A DNA stretch of 64,000 bases. It comes from Streptomyces sp. AM 4-1-1. Its GTDB lineage: Bacteria; Actinomycetota; Actinomycetes; Streptomycetales; Streptomycetaceae. Below are positions 8,539-16,920 of this stretch, one piece after another; position 1 is the first letter of the stretch, and every line of letters starts with the position of its first letter. Location: the NCBI RefSeq assembly GCF_029167625.1, contig NZ_CP119145.1, forward strand, positions 2,232,001-2,296,000, read 5' to 3'. The translations under genes and the position numbers were made by a program. A model generated the notes under the pieces. The model searched no databases. It was given only the letters and a program-made list of their open reading frames with translations, and was not told the origin of the DNA.

Positions 8539-8563
8539 GTGAACCTCCTTCTGGCAGGTTCAC
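8539..8563 (-). promoter_or_regulatory. Hairpin overlapping the ribosome binding site of the surface-protein gene
   Basis: Perfect 8-bp inverted repeat GTGAACCT / AGGTTCAC with a 9-base loop, ending one base before the ATG at 8537. The AAGGAGG ribosome site is split between loop and 3' arm, so the folded mRNA would hide it. Function is inference. Confidence 0.45.
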
Positions 8564-8657
8564 GTGTCCGGCGGCTTTTCGCATCCGCTGGGGGGCCGGG
8601 AGTGCGGGCGGGCCGACGGCCCGGCCTCCCCCGCCCCCCGTGGCGGTGGCGGGTGGC

Positions 8658-9464
8658 TCAGTCCGCGTCGACGTCGTCGGCGTCGTCGATGAGATCGACC
8701 AGGTCGGCGATGGAGTCGACGACCGTGGAGGGCCGGAAGGGGTACCGGTCGATGTCGGCGGTGCCGGTGAGACCGGTGAGGACGAGGAAGGTCTGCATCC
8801 CCGCCTCAAGGCCCGCCAGCACGTCGGTGTCCATCCGGTCGCCGATCATGGCGCTGGTCTCGGAGTGGGCGCCGATGGCGTTCAGTCCGGTGCGCATCAT
8901 CAGCGGGTTGGGCTTGCCCGCGAAGTACGGGGCCTTGCCGGTGGCCTTGGTGATCAGCGCGGCGACCGATCCGGTGGCGGGCAGCGGCCCGTCGGCGGAC
9001 GGGCCGGTCTCGTCCGGGTTGGTGCAGATGAAGCGGGCGCCGCCGTTGATCAGCCGGATCGCCTTGGTCAGCGCCTCGAAGCTGTACGTACGGGTCTCGC
9101 CGAGCACCACGTAGTCCGGGGCGTGGTCGGTGAGGACGTAACCGATGTCGTGCAGCGCGGTGGTCAGTCCGGCCTCCCCGATGACGTACGCGGTGCCGCC
9201 GGGGCGCTGGTCGTCGAGGAACTTCGCGGTGGCCAGCGCGGACGTCCAGATGTTCTCCACCGGCACGTCCAGGCCCATGCGCAGCAGCCGGGCGTGCAGG
9301 TCGCGGGCGGTGTAGATGGAGTTGTTGGTGAGGACCAGGAAGGGCAGTCCCGAGTCCCGCAGCCTCTTGATGAAGGCATCGGCCCCGGGGATGGGGGTGC
9401 CCTCGTGGATGAGAACACCGTCCATGTCGGTGAGCCAGGATGCGATCGGCTTGCGCTCTGCCAT
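8658..9464 (-). CDS. HAD-IIA family phosphatase (NagD-like)
   Basis: 268 residues of the HAD superfamily with a C2 cap. Motif I DMDGVL (13-18), motif II LTNNS, a Lys in PYFAGKPNPLMM (motif III) and the acidic motif IV MIGDRMDTDVLAG are all present, so it should be an active Mg-dependent phosphohydrolase of small sugar or nucleotide phosphates (NagD/p-nitrophenylphosphatase group). Start ATG 9464 gives MAERKPIASWLTDMDGV; a long upstream open frame is only an absence of stops. Not obviously part of the phosphonate operon 239 bp upstream. Confidence 0.9.
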   Translation of the reverse strand: MAERKPIASWLTDMDGVLIHEGTPIPGADAFIKRLRDSGLPFLVLTNNSIYTARDLHARLLRMGLDVPVENIWTSALATAKFLDDQRPGGTAYVIGEAGLTTALHDIGYVLTDHAPDYVVLGETRTYSFEALTKAIRLINGGARFICTNPDETGPSADGPLPATGSVAALITKATGKAPYFAGKPNPLMMRTGLNAIGAHSETSAMIGDRMDTDVLAGLEAGMQTFLVLTGLTGTADIDRYPFRPSTVVDSIADLVDLIDDADDVDAD

Positions 9465-9703
9465 GGGTGGGACTCCTGCCGTACGCCGTGAGCGGGGACG
9501 CCGGCCGCACCGCGCTGTGCTCAGACCGGGCCCGCCGGGTCCCGCCCCGGCCCTCCGGGCACTGGGCGGACTCCGTGGACACGGTCTGGCGCCGACGCCC
9601 CCGATTTTAGGCCGAGCGTTCGACCGGCGGGCACCGGCCCGCAACCGGGCGTACCGGATGACCAGGTCCGGGACCGGTCCGGGACCCTTCGGCCGGCCCC
9701 GGG

Positions 9704-10765
9704 TCAGCTGCCGGTGGCGGTCTTCCAGGCGCCGACGTACGTGTCCAGGTTGGTGCCGATGTCGGACCAGTCCGGTGCGAAGACCTCGACGCCGTTCATC
9801 AGCTCGGCGAGGTCGGTGGCGTTGGCGTCGGTGGCTTTGACGTCCTTGCGGGAGGTGAAGCCGCCGCCGACGGCGCTGACGTCCCGCTGGGCCTGCTCGG
9901 AGAGCATGAAGTCGAGGAGCTTCCTGCCGTTGGCGGAGTGCGGGGCCTCGGTGACCAGTCCGGCCGCGTAGGGCAGCGCGAACGTGGTGGGCCGGCCGCC
10001 CTCCTTCGCGGGGAACCAGATGCCGAGGTTGGGCATGTCCTTGGACTGGGCGTAGTTCATCTGTACATCGCCGTTGGCGACGTGGAGTTCGCCCTTGTCG
10101 ACCTTGGGGGCGAGCTTGCCGGTGGAGGCGGACGGGCCGACGTTGTTGGCCTGGAGCTTCTTCAGGTACTCCATGGCGGGTTCCTTGCCGCCGAAGTCGT
10201 GCATGGCCTTGATGAGGACGGCGGTGCCGTCGCCCGCGACCCCGGGCGTGGAGTACTGGATCTTCTCCTTGAACCCGCCGCCGAGGAGTTCTTCCCAGGT
10301 GGTGGGCGCCGCCTTCAGCTCCTTCTTGTTGTAGACGAAGCCGAAGTAGTTGTTGACGACCGAGGTCCACTTGCCGTCGGGCGCCTTGTCGGCGTCGCCG
10401 ACCTGGTCGGCGCCGGCCGGTTCGTACGTCTGGAGGAGGCCCTTGGCGTCGGCCTGCTGGATGAACGGCGGCAGCGTGACGAGCACATCGGCCTGGGTGT
10501 TGGACTTCTCGCGGACGGCGCGCTGCACCATCTCGCCGGACCCGCCCTCCACGTACTTGACCTTGATGCCGGTCTTCTTCTCGAAGTCCTTGAAGACCTT
10601 GTCGTACCATCCGTCGCCCTTCTCGCCCTTGAGTCCGTCGGCGCTGTAGACGGTGACGACCTTCTCGTCGGCGGCGGCGGAGGAGCCGCCGCAGGCGGAG
10701 AGGGTGGCGGCGAGGGCGAGACAGCCGGTGACGGCGGCGATCGGCTTGAGGGTGTTCTTGCGCAT
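9704..10765 (-). CDS. Phosphonate-type ABC transporter substrate-binding lipoprotein
   Basis: 353 residues with a lipoprotein signal (lipobox LSAC, Cys about 25) and a class-II periplasmic-binding fold of the iron/thiamine/2-aminoethylphosphonate group (VVTVYSADGLKG, VLVTLPPFIQQADAKGLL, NNYFGFVYNKKEL, LHVANGDVQMNY, LPYAAGLV). Last gene of a seven-gene leftward phosphonate operon, 61 bp after the second permease. It should deliver a phosphonate such as 2-aminoethylphosphonate or a derivative to the two permeases; the exact ligand cannot be read from sequence. Confidence 0.87.
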   Translation of the reverse strand: MRKNTLKPIAAVTGCLALAATLSACGGSSAAADEKVVTVYSADGLKGEKGDGWYDKVFKDFEKKTGIKVKYVEGGSGEMVQRAVREKSNTQADVLVTLPPFIQQADAKGLLQTYEPAGADQVGDADKAPDGKWTSVVNNYFGFVYNKKELKAAPTTWEELLGGGFKEKIQYSTPGVAGDGTAVLIKAMHDFGGKEPAMEYLKKLQANNVGPSASTGKLAPKVDKGELHVANGDVQMNYAQSKDMPNLGIWFPAKEGGRPTTFALPYAAGLVTEAPHSANGRKLLDFMLSEQAQRDVSAVGGGFTSRKDVKATDANATDLAELMNGVEVFAPDWSDIGTNLDTYVGAWKTATGS

Positions 10766-10826
10766 GACTCTCGTACTCCTGCGGTTCAGGGGTTCAGGGG
10801 GTGGTGTGCGGGAGGGGACGCGGGTC

Positions 10827-11624
10827 TCAGCGGTACGAGGCCCTGGTGCGGACGCGGGAGACGGCGAGCAGCACGAGCAGCGTCGCCGCCATGAGGACCA
10901 CGGCGACAGCGGCCCCGGTGAAGAGCGAACCGCGGTCGGTGGCCGCGAAGATCTGCACCGGCAGCGGTGTCCAGTCCGGCGGGTAGAGCATCATCGTGGC
11001 GCTCAACTCGCCCATGGACAGGGCGAAGCAGAGTCCGGCGGCCGCCGTGAGGGACGGCAGCAGGAGCGGCAGTCTGACGCGCCACAGGACGTACGAGGGC
11101 CGGGCGCCGAGACTGGCCGCCGCCTGTTCGTACATCGGGTCCAGTCGCACCATGGCGGCCGAAACCGACTGGTAGGCGAACGCGGTGACAAGAATGGTGT
11201 GCGCCAGGATCACGATCCAGCGCGTGCCGTTGAGGAGCATCGGCGGCTTGCTGAACGCGACGAGCACGGCGAGGCCGACGACGACGGACGGGACGGCGAC
11301 CGGCAGCACGAACAGCGCGTCGAGGGCCCGTCTGCCGCGGCCGCGCAGCGCGGCGGCGGCGAGCGCGGCCCAGCCCCCGAGGGCGAGGGCGAGGACGCTG
11401 GCGGCCAGGGCGGTGACCAGGCTGGTGGTGAGGGCCTGGAGGGAGTCGCCGGTGGTGGCGGCGGAGTAGTGCTCGACGGTCGCTCCGGAGGGGAAGGCCC
11501 CGGACCAGTGGGTGGTGAACGACGCCGCGACGACGACGAGCAGCGGGACCGCGAAGAGCGGGACGAACAGCGCGGAGAACACGGCCCAGACGGCCCACTT
11601 CGCGGTACGGCTATGCACCAACAC
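10827..11624 (-). CDS. ABC transporter permease (PhnV-like)
   Basis: 265 residues, six hydrophobic segments, with the EAA cytoplasmic loop EQAAASLGARPSYVLWRVRLPLL that docks on the ATPase. Second permease of the phosphonate importer; heterodimer partner is the gene ending at 11611. GTG start at 11624 overlaps the end of that gene by 14 bases, indicating translational coupling. Confidence 0.87.
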   Translation of the reverse strand: MLVHSRTAKWAVWAVFSALFVPLFAVPLLVVVAASFTTHWSGAFPSGATVEHYSAATTGDSLQALTTSLVTALAASVLALALGGWAALAAAALRGRGRRALDALFVLPVAVPSVVVGLAVLVAFSKPPMLLNGTRWIVILAHTILVTAFAYQSVSAAMVRLDPMYEQAAASLGARPSYVLWRVRLPLLLPSLTAAAGLCFALSMGELSATMMLYPPDWTPLPVQIFAATDRGSLFTGAAVAVVLMAATLLVLLAVSRVRTRASYR

Positions 11625-12495
11625 GGCGGCTCACCGTCCGGTACAGGCCGTAGAGGCCCACGGAGATCACGATGTTGACGACGGCGACGGCGCAGGCGGC
11701 GGGGTAGTCGGATTCCAGGATCGCCTTGCCGTAGACGAGCATCGGGAGCGTCGTGACGCCCTTCGCCCCGGTGAACAGCACGATCCCGAACTCGTTGAGA
11801 CACATGACGAGGACGAGGCTGCCGCCCGCCGCGAGCGCCGGAAGCGCCTCGGGGAGGATCACCCGCCGCACGATCCGGCCGGGACCGGCGCCCAGCGAGG
11901 ACGCCACCTCCAGTTGCGCGGTGTCCAGTTGGGAGAACGCGGCGAGCAGCGGTCGCATCACGAACGGGGTGAAGTAGGTGATCTCCGCGAGCAGGACGCC
12001 CCAGGGTGTGGTGAGGAAGTGGAAGGGCCCCTCGGCCGCCCCGGTGGCGTCGGTCCAGAGGCCGTTGGCCATGCCGACCGTGCCGTAGATGAACAGCAGG
12101 GCGAGGGTGATCAGGAAGGACGGGAAGGAGAGGAAGACGTCGATGAACCTGGCGACGGCCCTGCCACCGGGGAACGGTACGAAGGCGATGACCAGCGCGA
12201 GCACGAAGCCGAGCACCAGACAGCCGACCGTGGCACCGAGCGCCAGCCACACGGTGGTGGTGAGCGCCGAGCGGAACGACGCGGACGCGAAGACGTCCGT
12301 GTACGGGGTGAGCGAGACGCCGCCGCCGTCGGGGGTGACGGACTGCTGGACGACGAGGGCGAGCGGGTAGAGGAGGACGAGCGCGAGGACGGCGACCGGG
12401 GGCAGCGCCCAGACGAAGCGCGGGACGGTGGGGCGGGGTGCGGCGAGGCGGGGCACGGCGAGTCGGCGGACGCCGGGGCGGGTGGCGCTAGACAT
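11611..12495 (-). CDS. ABC transporter permease (PhnU-like)
   Basis: 294 residues with six membrane helices and the EAA loop LEVASSLGAGPGRIVRRVILPEAL. First permease of the phosphonate importer. ATG 12495 sits within the last codons of the ATPase gene when that gene is read in its corrected frame (stop at 12490-12488), so the pair is translationally coupled. Proline/arginine-rich first 25 residues are cytoplasmic. Confidence 0.87.
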   Translation of the reverse strand: MSSATRPGVRRLAVPRLAAPRPTVPRFVWALPPVAVLALVLLYPLALVVQQSVTPDGGGVSLTPYTDVFASASFRSALTTTVWLALGATVGCLVLGFVLALVIAFVPFPGGRAVARFIDVFLSFPSFLITLALLFIYGTVGMANGLWTDATGAAEGPFHFLTTPWGVLLAEITYFTPFVMRPLLAAFSQLDTAQLEVASSLGAGPGRIVRRVILPEALPALAAGGSLVLVMCLNEFGIVLFTGAKGVTTLPMLVYGKAILESDYPAACAVAVVNIVISVGLYGLYRTVSRRVGA

Positions 12496-13688
12496 GGACG
12501 ACTCCCCCGGCGCGCGCTCCGGCGCCCGTGGCCGCACCCGTGCCCGTACCGCCGCCCGTGTCCGTGTCCGTGCCCGCCGTGGGGCCGGTGGTTGTGACGT
12601 CGTCCGCCGGGGGGGCCCGATCCCGGGCCCACCGGGAGGAGTACGGCGTCCTCGGCCGCGAAGTGCAGGGTGATCCGGTCGCCGAGCACCGGGGTGTCGC
12701 GCAGTTCGCGCAGATCGGCCTTGATCCGGTGGCCGTCGACGTCGACGTACAGCCGGTGCGTGGAGCCCCGCCACTGCACCTCGGCGATGGTGCCGGACAG
12801 GGCGTTCGGCCCGTCGCCCATCGACACGAGGTGCGGGCGGACGCAGAGGGTGGCGGTGGCACCGCCGGCCGCGTCACCGGTCGGTACGGCGAGGCGCCGG
12901 CCGGCGAACTCGACCGTGTCGCCGTCCGGGTGGACGGTGACGGGCAGCAGATTGGCGTTGCCGACGAAGGACGCGGTGAATTCGGTACGGGGGCGGCGGT
13001 ACAGCTCCCGCGGCGTGCCGCAGTCCTGGAGCCTGGCCCGGTCCATGACGGCGATCCGGTCGGCGAGGGTCAGCGCCTCGATCTGGTCGTGGGTGACGTA
13101 CAGGATCGAGACGTTCGGCAACTCCCGGTGCAGCCGCGCGAGTTCGGCGAGCATGCCGGAGCGGAGCTGGGCGTCGAGCGCGGACAGCGGTTCGTCGAGG
13201 AGGAGGACGCCGGGGCGGACGGCGAGGGCGCGGGCGATGGCGACACGCTGTTGCTGGCCGCCGGACAGTTCGCGCGGGTAGCGCTTGGCGTACGCGGCCA
13301 TGCCGACGAGTTCGAGGGCTTCGGTGACCCGGGCGGGCGTCTCCGCCCGGGGTGCCTTGCGGGCCTTCAGCCCGAAGGCGACGTTGTCCTCGACCCGCAT
13401 GTGCGGGAAGAGGGCGTACTGCTGGACGACCATCCCGATGCCGCGCCTGTGCGGCGGCAGCGCGGTCACATCACGGTCGCCGAGGAACACCCGCCCGGAC
13501 ACGGGCCGCACGAACCCGGCGACGGCCCGCAGCGCGGTGGTCTTCCCGGAGCCGGAGGGTCCGAGCAGTGCCATGACCTCGCCGGGTTCGACGGTCAGGT
13601 CGAACCGGTCGAGGACGGTGTTCCCGCCGTACGCCACGCTGACCCGGTCGAACCGGATGCCACCGGCACGTGTCACCGCGCCGGTCAT
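12488..13688 (-). CDS. ABC transporter ATP-binding protein (PhnT-like), frameshift near the 3' end
   Basis: ATPase of the phosphonate importer: Walker A GPSGSGKTT (about 42-50), Q-loop VVQQYALFPHM, signature LSGGQQQR, Walker B VLLLDEPLSALD, H-loop YVTHDQ, then a TOBE-type C-terminal domain ending in ITLHFAAEDAVLLPVG. As sequenced, the frame then runs on without a stop to 12111, deep inside the permease gene, adding ~125 residues of antisense-like low-quality protein. A one-base change in the run of seven Gs at 12609-12615 would switch to a frame that ends at 12488, overlapping the permease ATG as in the other operon joints. I give the corrected end. ATG 13688 overlaps the stop of the HAD gene. 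Confidence 0.82.
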
Positions 13689-14455
13689 GCCTCGGCCCGC
13701 GCGATGAGTCCGGGGAGTTCGGCGACCGAGCCGAGCACCTGGCCCGCGCCGCCGCGCACCAGCTGGTCGCGGTCGTGGGCGCCGGTCAGCACACCCGCGA
13801 CGACGCCGGCCCCGGAGCGTACGCCGCTGAGCATGTCGTACGAGGTGTCCCCGGCGACGACGATCCGGTGGACGGCGTCCACGGCCCCGGTGCGCAGGAA
13901 CGCGGCGAGGACCATGTCGGGGTAGGGGCGGCCGCGGCCGCCCGCGTCGGCGGGGCAGAGCGTCAGGTCGGCCAGGTCCCGCCAGCCGAGCGCGGCGAGG
14001 ATCGCGTCCTGGGTGACGCGGGCGAAACCGGTGGACAGGACGACGGTCCGGCCCGCCGCCTTCAGCTCCTCGATGGCCTCACGGGCGCCGGGGACCGGTG
14101 CGATCATGCCCGCGTCGACCAGCTCCCCGTACGCCTCCTCGAAGGCGCGGTTGGCCCGCTGGGCCCGGTCCTCGTCGCCGAAGAGGTGACGGAAGACGGA
14201 GATCTTGGACTCGCCCATGGTGGCGCGCACGTGGTCCAGCTTCTCGGCGTGGTCGGCGGAGCCGGGTTCGACCCCGAGCTGCCGGGCGGCGGCGCCGAAC
14301 GCCTGCTCGACCAGGCCGCCGTCGGCGACGGTGGTGCCCGCCATGTCGAGCACGACGAGATTGAGCTTCTCGGTCAACGTCTTCACCTTCTGCGTGTGCG
14401 TGTGCTGCGGATACGTCGCTGGGGGCGCGGGGAGCGGTTGACGGGTCGTCGTCAT
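13685..14455 (-). CDS. Phosphonatase-like HAD hydrolase (PhnX-related, TIGR03351 type)
   Basis: 256 residues. Instead of the usual HAD motif DxDxT it has DMAGTTV (DxAGT), the hallmark of phosphonatases, and the cap domain carries a Lys in MGESKISVFRHLF that fits the Schiff-base lysine acting on 2-oxoethylphosphonates. The lysine usually before motif IV is replaced by Arg (GGRGRPYPDM), as in this clade. Expected to cleave the C-P bond of phosphonoacetaldehyde or a close analogue. Family knowledge: this clade occurs not with the PhnW transaminase but with FAD oxidoreductases, exactly the arrangement here. Four bases separate it from the upstream FAD gene. Confidence 0.88.
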   Translation of the reverse strand: MTTTRQPLPAPPATYPQHTHTQKVKTLTEKLNLVVLDMAGTTVADGGLVEQAFGAAARQLGVEPGSADHAEKLDHVRATMGESKISVFRHLFGDEDRAQRANRAFEEAYGELVDAGMIAPVPGAREAIEELKAAGRTVVLSTGFARVTQDAILAALGWRDLADLTLCPADAGGRGRPYPDMVLAAFLRTGAVDAVHRIVVAGDTSYDMLSGVRSGAGVVAGVLTGAHDRDQLVRGGAGQVLGSVAELPGLIARAEA

Positions 14456-14459
14456 GCAC

Positions 14460-15584
14460 TCACCAGCCCAGTTCGTCGGCGGTCGTCTCCGCGATGGCGG
14501 GCGCGCACGTCATGCCGCGCCCGCCCGGCCCGGTGACCAACCAGACGCCGTCGCGCACCCGCTGGCGGTGGACGACCCGGCCGGTGTCGACGCACTGGGC
14601 GTAGACCCCGGCCCAGCGGCGGCGGATCTTCGGCAGCGGTCGGCCGAGGAACGACTCGACGACCCGGCCGAGGTGTTCGTACGGGTCCTCGACGACGTCG
14701 AAGGAGAAGGGGTGTTCGTACTCATGGGTGTCACCGATGGTGAGTCCGCCGTCGGCGCGCTGCACCATCAGGAGCTGCATGCGGTGCTCGGCGGCGGTCG
14801 GGGCCTGCGCCTGCCCGGAGTTGAGGGCGTCCAGGGCCTCGCCGCGGTACGCCGGGTAGTAGCGGAAGCTGTCGGCGTCGGCGACGGAGGTGGTGAGGGG
14901 TTCGCCGAGCGGCGCGGTCTGCATCATCTGGAGGCGGACCCGGCGTACGGGCAGGTCGGGCCCGGTCAGCTCGCGGACCAGACCGCCGAGCCAGGCGCCC
15001 GTGCACAGGATGACGGCGTCGCCGGTGTGCACCTCGCCGTGGTCGTCGCGCACGGCGTTCTCGCCGATCACGTCCCGCACCTCGCGGTCCGGCAGGAAGG
15101 TGTACCGGCCGGACGCCACCAGGGCGCGCTTGAGCGCGAGTTGGGCGGTGCGCGGTTCGACGGCCGCGTCCCGCTCGCACCACAGGGCGGCCTCGAACTC
15201 CCCGCGCAGGGCGGGGTTGACCACGCGGGCCTCGTCGGCGGTGAGCAGCTTGTAGCCACGGTCCGTGGCGTCGGGGCGGGCGACGGCGGCCTCGGCGACG
15301 GCGAGCTCCGGCCCGGTCCTGAGCGGGGTGAGCGAGCCGCAGGCCCGGAAGCCCAGACCCGGCACCCGGTCCCCGATGCCCTCCCACAGCTCACGGGCGC
15401 GCAGCGCGGTGTCCAACTCCTCACCCCCGGCCCGGCCACTGACCCATATCTGTCCGAAGTTACGGAGGGACGCCCCGCGTGCCTCGCTCTCGCGCTCGAT
15501 CTGTACGACCTCGTGGCCGCGGTTCACTGCGTGCCAGGCGTGCATGGTTCCCACCACGCCGGCTCCTACGACGATGACTCTCAC
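14460..15584 (-). CDS. FAD-dependent amine oxidoreductase of phosphonate loci (TIGR03364 type)
   Basis: 374 residues of the DAO (D-amino acid oxidase/glycine oxidase) family: N-terminal Rossmann motif VVGAGVVGTMHAWHA with a following acidic ER pair, FAD contacts in the C-terminal GVWLVTGPGGRGMTCAPAIA. Members adjacent to PhnX-like HAD enzymes are proposed to deaminate aminoethylphosphonate-like substrates oxidatively to the aldehyde used by the HAD. Gene order and 4-bp spacing support a two-step pathway. GTG 15584 is chosen because MRVIVVGAG starts at the nucleotide-binding strand and GAGGAG lies ten bases upstream. Confidence 0.87.
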   Translation of the reverse strand: MRVIVVGAGVVGTMHAWHAVNRGHEVVQIERESEARGASLRNFGQIWVSGRAGGEELDTALRARELWEGIGDRVPGLGFRACGSLTPLRTGPELAVAEAAVARPDATDRGYKLLTADEARVVNPALRGEFEAALWCERDAAVEPRTAQLALKRALVASGRYTFLPDREVRDVIGENAVRDDHGEVHTGDAVILCTGAWLGGLVRELTGPDLPVRRVRLQMMQTAPLGEPLTTSVADADSFRYYPAYRGEALDALNSGQAQAPTAAEHRMQLLMVQRADGGLTIGDTHEYEHPFSFDVVEDPYEHLGRVVESFLGRPLPKIRRRWAGVYAQCVDTGRVVHRQRVRDGVWLVTGPGGRGMTCAPAIAETTADELGW

Positions 15585-15657
15585 GACGGCAACGCTCCTC
15601 GGGGCGGGTGGCCCGCGCGGATCGGCCCGGCAACGGGAGGGTGAACTGGCCCCCAAG

Positions 15658-15670
15658 TTTGGACCAGACC
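15658..15670 (-). promoter_or_regulatory. Candidate GntR operator in front of the phosphonate operon
   Basis: The 186-bp gap between the GntR gene and the FAD gene contains TTTGGACCAGACC; on the minus strand this reads GGTCTGGTCC, resembling the GGTCT-type half-sites bound by UTRA-domain GntR proteins. It is not a perfect palindrome. The gap is AT-richer than its surroundings and likely holds the operon promoter. Confidence 0.35.
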
Positions 15671-15770
15671 CGTTACGTTTCCGTTATCAAGGAGGGGTGG
15701 GGCGAACCGCGTGGCACTCAGCCGGACCTCCGCGTGGCACCCATCCCGTGGCGTGGCCGCCACGCGGGAG

Positions 15771-16538
15771 TCAGCCGCGTCGGCCCAGATGCGCGGTGAA
15801 GGAGAACCGGTCGCCCCGGTAGAGCGTGCGTACGCGCTCCAGCGGCGCGCCCGCCGAGTCGCGCGAGACCCGGTGGAGCAGCAGCATCGGCAGTGCGGGC
15901 GGCGTACCGATCAGCAGCGCCTCGCGCGGGGTGGCGAGCACGGTCTCGATCCGTTCGTCCGCGTCCCCGAAGGACACCCCGAGCCGGTCGTGGAGGTAGG
16001 CGTAGAACGACGAATCGGGCTCGAACTCGGTGTCGAGGGACGGGACTCGGGCCACCGAGACGTAGGTGCTCTCCAGGCCGACCCGTTCGTCGTCGGCGAG
16101 CAGCACGCGTTCCAGGTGCCAGACCGGCTCGCCGCGCCCGATGCCGACCTCGGCCGCGAGCGCGGCCGGGCAGGGGAAACGTTCCAGACCGATGAGGTGA
16201 CGGCCGGGCGTACGGCCCTGGCGGCGGACGCCCTCGGTGTAACTGGCCAGCGACAGCGGCTGTTCGAGCTTGGGTCCCGCGACGACGGTGCCACGCCCCC
16301 GTCGGCGCAGCCGCCCCTCCAGCAGGAGTTCGCGGAGCGCCTGGCGCACGGTCTCCCGCGACACCTCGTGGCGGACGGCCAGCTCGCGCTCGGTCGGCAG
16401 TAAGCCCCCCTCGCCCAACTCCTCGATGAGGAGCGAGACATGGGCCTTGACGGTGTAGTACTTGGGGATGCGGCCGTGCTCCGGGATGCCGGAGCGGATC
16501 GGTCCGCCAGGTGCCTGGTCGACGTACGGGTGGTCCAC
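15771..16538 (-). CDS. GntR/HutC-family transcriptional regulator (UTRA domain)
   Basis: About 255 residues: winged helix-turn-helix (PTERELAVRHEVSRETVRQALRELLLEGRLRRRGRGTVV) then a UTRA ligand-binding domain (RHLIGLERFPCPAALAAEVGIGRGEPVWHLERVLLADDERVGLESTYV). Same strand and immediately upstream of the phosphonate operon, so its likely effector is a phosphonate or a pathway intermediate. Start is uncertain: GTG 16538 (chosen, MDHPYVDQAPGG) or ATG 16562; neither has a strong ribosome site. Confidence 0.85.
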   Translation of the reverse strand: MDHPYVDQAPGGPIRSGIPEHGRIPKYYTVKAHVSLLIEELGEGGLLPTERELAVRHEVSRETVRQALRELLLEGRLRRRGRGTVVAGPKLEQPLSLASYTEGVRRQGRTPGRHLIGLERFPCPAALAAEVGIGRGEPVWHLERVLLADDERVGLESTYVSVARVPSLDTEFEPDSSFYAYLHDRLGVSFGDADERIETVLATPREALLIGTPPALPMLLLHRVSRDSAGAPLERVRTLYRGDRFSFTAHLGRRG

Positions 16539-16580
16539 GGGCCGATGGTGGCAGACGGACATGAACACGGGTGAACGGTT

Positions 16581-16730
16581 CGGTGCCGGGCGCGTCCCGG
16601 GGCCGGCGTTCGAGGGGCTGAGCGCCGGAGGGTGTGCGCCGGGACCGACGCGCCGGGTGCCGGGTGCCGGTGCCGGGCGCGTCCCGGGGCCGGCGTTCGA
16701 GGGGCTGAGCGCCGGAGGGTGTGCGCCGGG
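16581..16730. repeat. 63-bp exact direct repeat, 87-bp period
   Basis: Units 16581-16643 and 16668-16730 are identical. Each contains the motif GGCGTTCGAGGGGCTGAG followed by CGCCGGAGGG, resembling GC-rich extragenic repeats common in Streptomyces. The whole spacer 16539-16920 (382 bp) contains no convincing gene. Confidence 0.8.
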
Positions 16731-16920
16731 GCCGGGGCGCCGGGACCGACGCTCCGGACGCCGGGCGCCAAGCGCCGGACGGAGGCTGAGTGCCTGGGCG
16801 CCAGGGGATTTCCGGGTTCCGGAGGCCGGCGGGGGGCCGACCGGGGGCCGGGGGCCGGATACGCGCGGGCGTCCCCGCGCCGGGCGCGTACCGGCGCCCG
16901 GCGCCATTGCGTACCGGTGC

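Noticed and set aside
12111..12487. C-terminal 125-residue extension of the importer ATPase
   Set aside because: Ser/Pro/Arg-rich out-of-frame reading of the permease gene; best explained by a homopolymer frameshift.
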